A stretch of DNA of 28,536 bases, taken from the IMG/VR virus record IMGVR_UViG_3300049440_000145, positions 1-28,536 of that record; one strand, given 5' to 3'. The position numbers and the translations under genes were made by a program. Below the pieces are notes generated by a model, which searched no databases, was not told where the DNA came from, and was given only the letters and a program-made list of their open reading frames with translations. Source of the stretch: a virus. Within the stretch, counting starts at the first letter, position 1, and each line of letters starts with the position of its first letter. Shown piece after piece: positions 28,287-28,536 of the stretch.

Positions 28287-28536
28287 GGTGCCGGTGATGG
28301 CAGCGTGATCGTTTGTGCGCCGTCAACTTTGAAAACGCACGTGGCCGTCATGCGGTCGCCCACGGGTGACACCGTTTCGTAGCCCTTGACGTGGCCAATG
28401 AATTGCCAGGTGGTTTGATTGGGCCAGGTGATAAGCACCGGCACCTTCGTCCCGGATGTTTGCAAGCCCATCAGCATCAATTCCGTCACGCTGCCAGGAA
28501 TGCGGTTCATCATCACCGATGCTTCGCCGCCCTCAA
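28283..28536 (-). CDS. Second tail-tube-like protein (partial at window edge)
   Basis: At least 83 residues are visible; the start is outside the window. An in-frame GTG/ATG near 28516 is not taken as the start because the frame continues as EGGEASVMMNRIPGSV. The segment ITWPNQTTWQFIGHVKGYET and TATCVFKVDGAQTITLP align by eye with FPNGTSIVFNAYLISLES and ATAHFRVSGAPGPLTV of the next gene, so the two are likely paralogues. Which forms the main tube is unknown. Confidence 0.72.
   Translation of the reverse strand, partial: EGGEASVMMNRIPGSVTELMLMGLQTSGTKVPVLITWPNQTTWQFIGHVKGYETVSPVGDRMTATCVFKVDGAQTITLPSPAP

Overview
The window is phage DNA, most likely an internal part of a temperate siphovirus or prophage. 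It carries a tyrosine integrase, two excisionase-like proteins, a primase-helicase, a Red-like recombination pair, lysis genes and a long-tailed phage tail module. No host housekeeping gene is visible, and both ends run inside phage genes, so the element continues on both sides. Several proteins (the CSLTYG-type tail-tip protein, a GTA-gp11-like tail chaperone, many small Cys-rich orphans) resemble, from memory, phages of Alphaproteobacteria, especially Hyphomicrobiales. That host assignment is inference and was not tested by search.

Layout. (1) 98-5349, leftward early operon: Cro-like HTH, VRR-NUC nuclease, a PD-(D/E)XK-like nuclease, a small protein, primase-helicase, a small AT-hook-like protein, a 330-base non-coding region full of inverted repeats, a NusG/RfaH-type antiterminator and an HNH domain fused to a P-loop kinase-like domain. 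(2) 5350-5642, a divergent control region with CGCAAA/TTTGCG inverted repeats. (3) 5643-10968, rightward operon: Xis-like protein, YqaJ-type exonuclease, an unlisted 55-aa protein, a Bet/RecT annealing protein, about ten small accessory genes, a structured leader RNA and a second Xis/AlpA-like protein. (4) 10965-13005: a small secreted protein and the integrase (leftward), an attP-like repeat region and a complete tRNA-Lys(UUU). (5) 13207-16811, rightward cluster of small accessory genes including an XRE regulator, a YkgJ-like Cys-cluster protein and a ParB/Srx-like protein, closed by a strong terminator. (6) 16830-18371, a compact switch: two divergent promoters, each with a copy of one palindromic operator between -35 and -10, driving a leftward HTH-containing trio and a rightward orphan. 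(7) 18587-28536, leftward late module: tail tube-like proteins, tail chaperones, tape measure, distal tail protein, a 1200-aa tail-tip/fibre protein, a holin-like protein, two M15-type lysis peptidases and a small orphan. A rightward orphan at 18635-18988 lies at its distal end, and an intrinsic terminator in leftward orientation lies at 18587-18618.

The genes form a lysogeny/early control core, a replication-recombination module, integration-excision functions and a late tail-lysis module. Terminase and head genes are absent and presumably lie beyond 28536. The most interesting parts are non-coding: the twin-operator divergent promoter (17458-17575), the CGTAACAA inverted-repeat cluster after the replication gene (1591-1780), tandem 9-mers in the leader of the NusG paralogue (1470-1505), an RNA with competing pairings before the second Xis (10630-10752), and an attP-like arrangement beside a tRNA-Lys.
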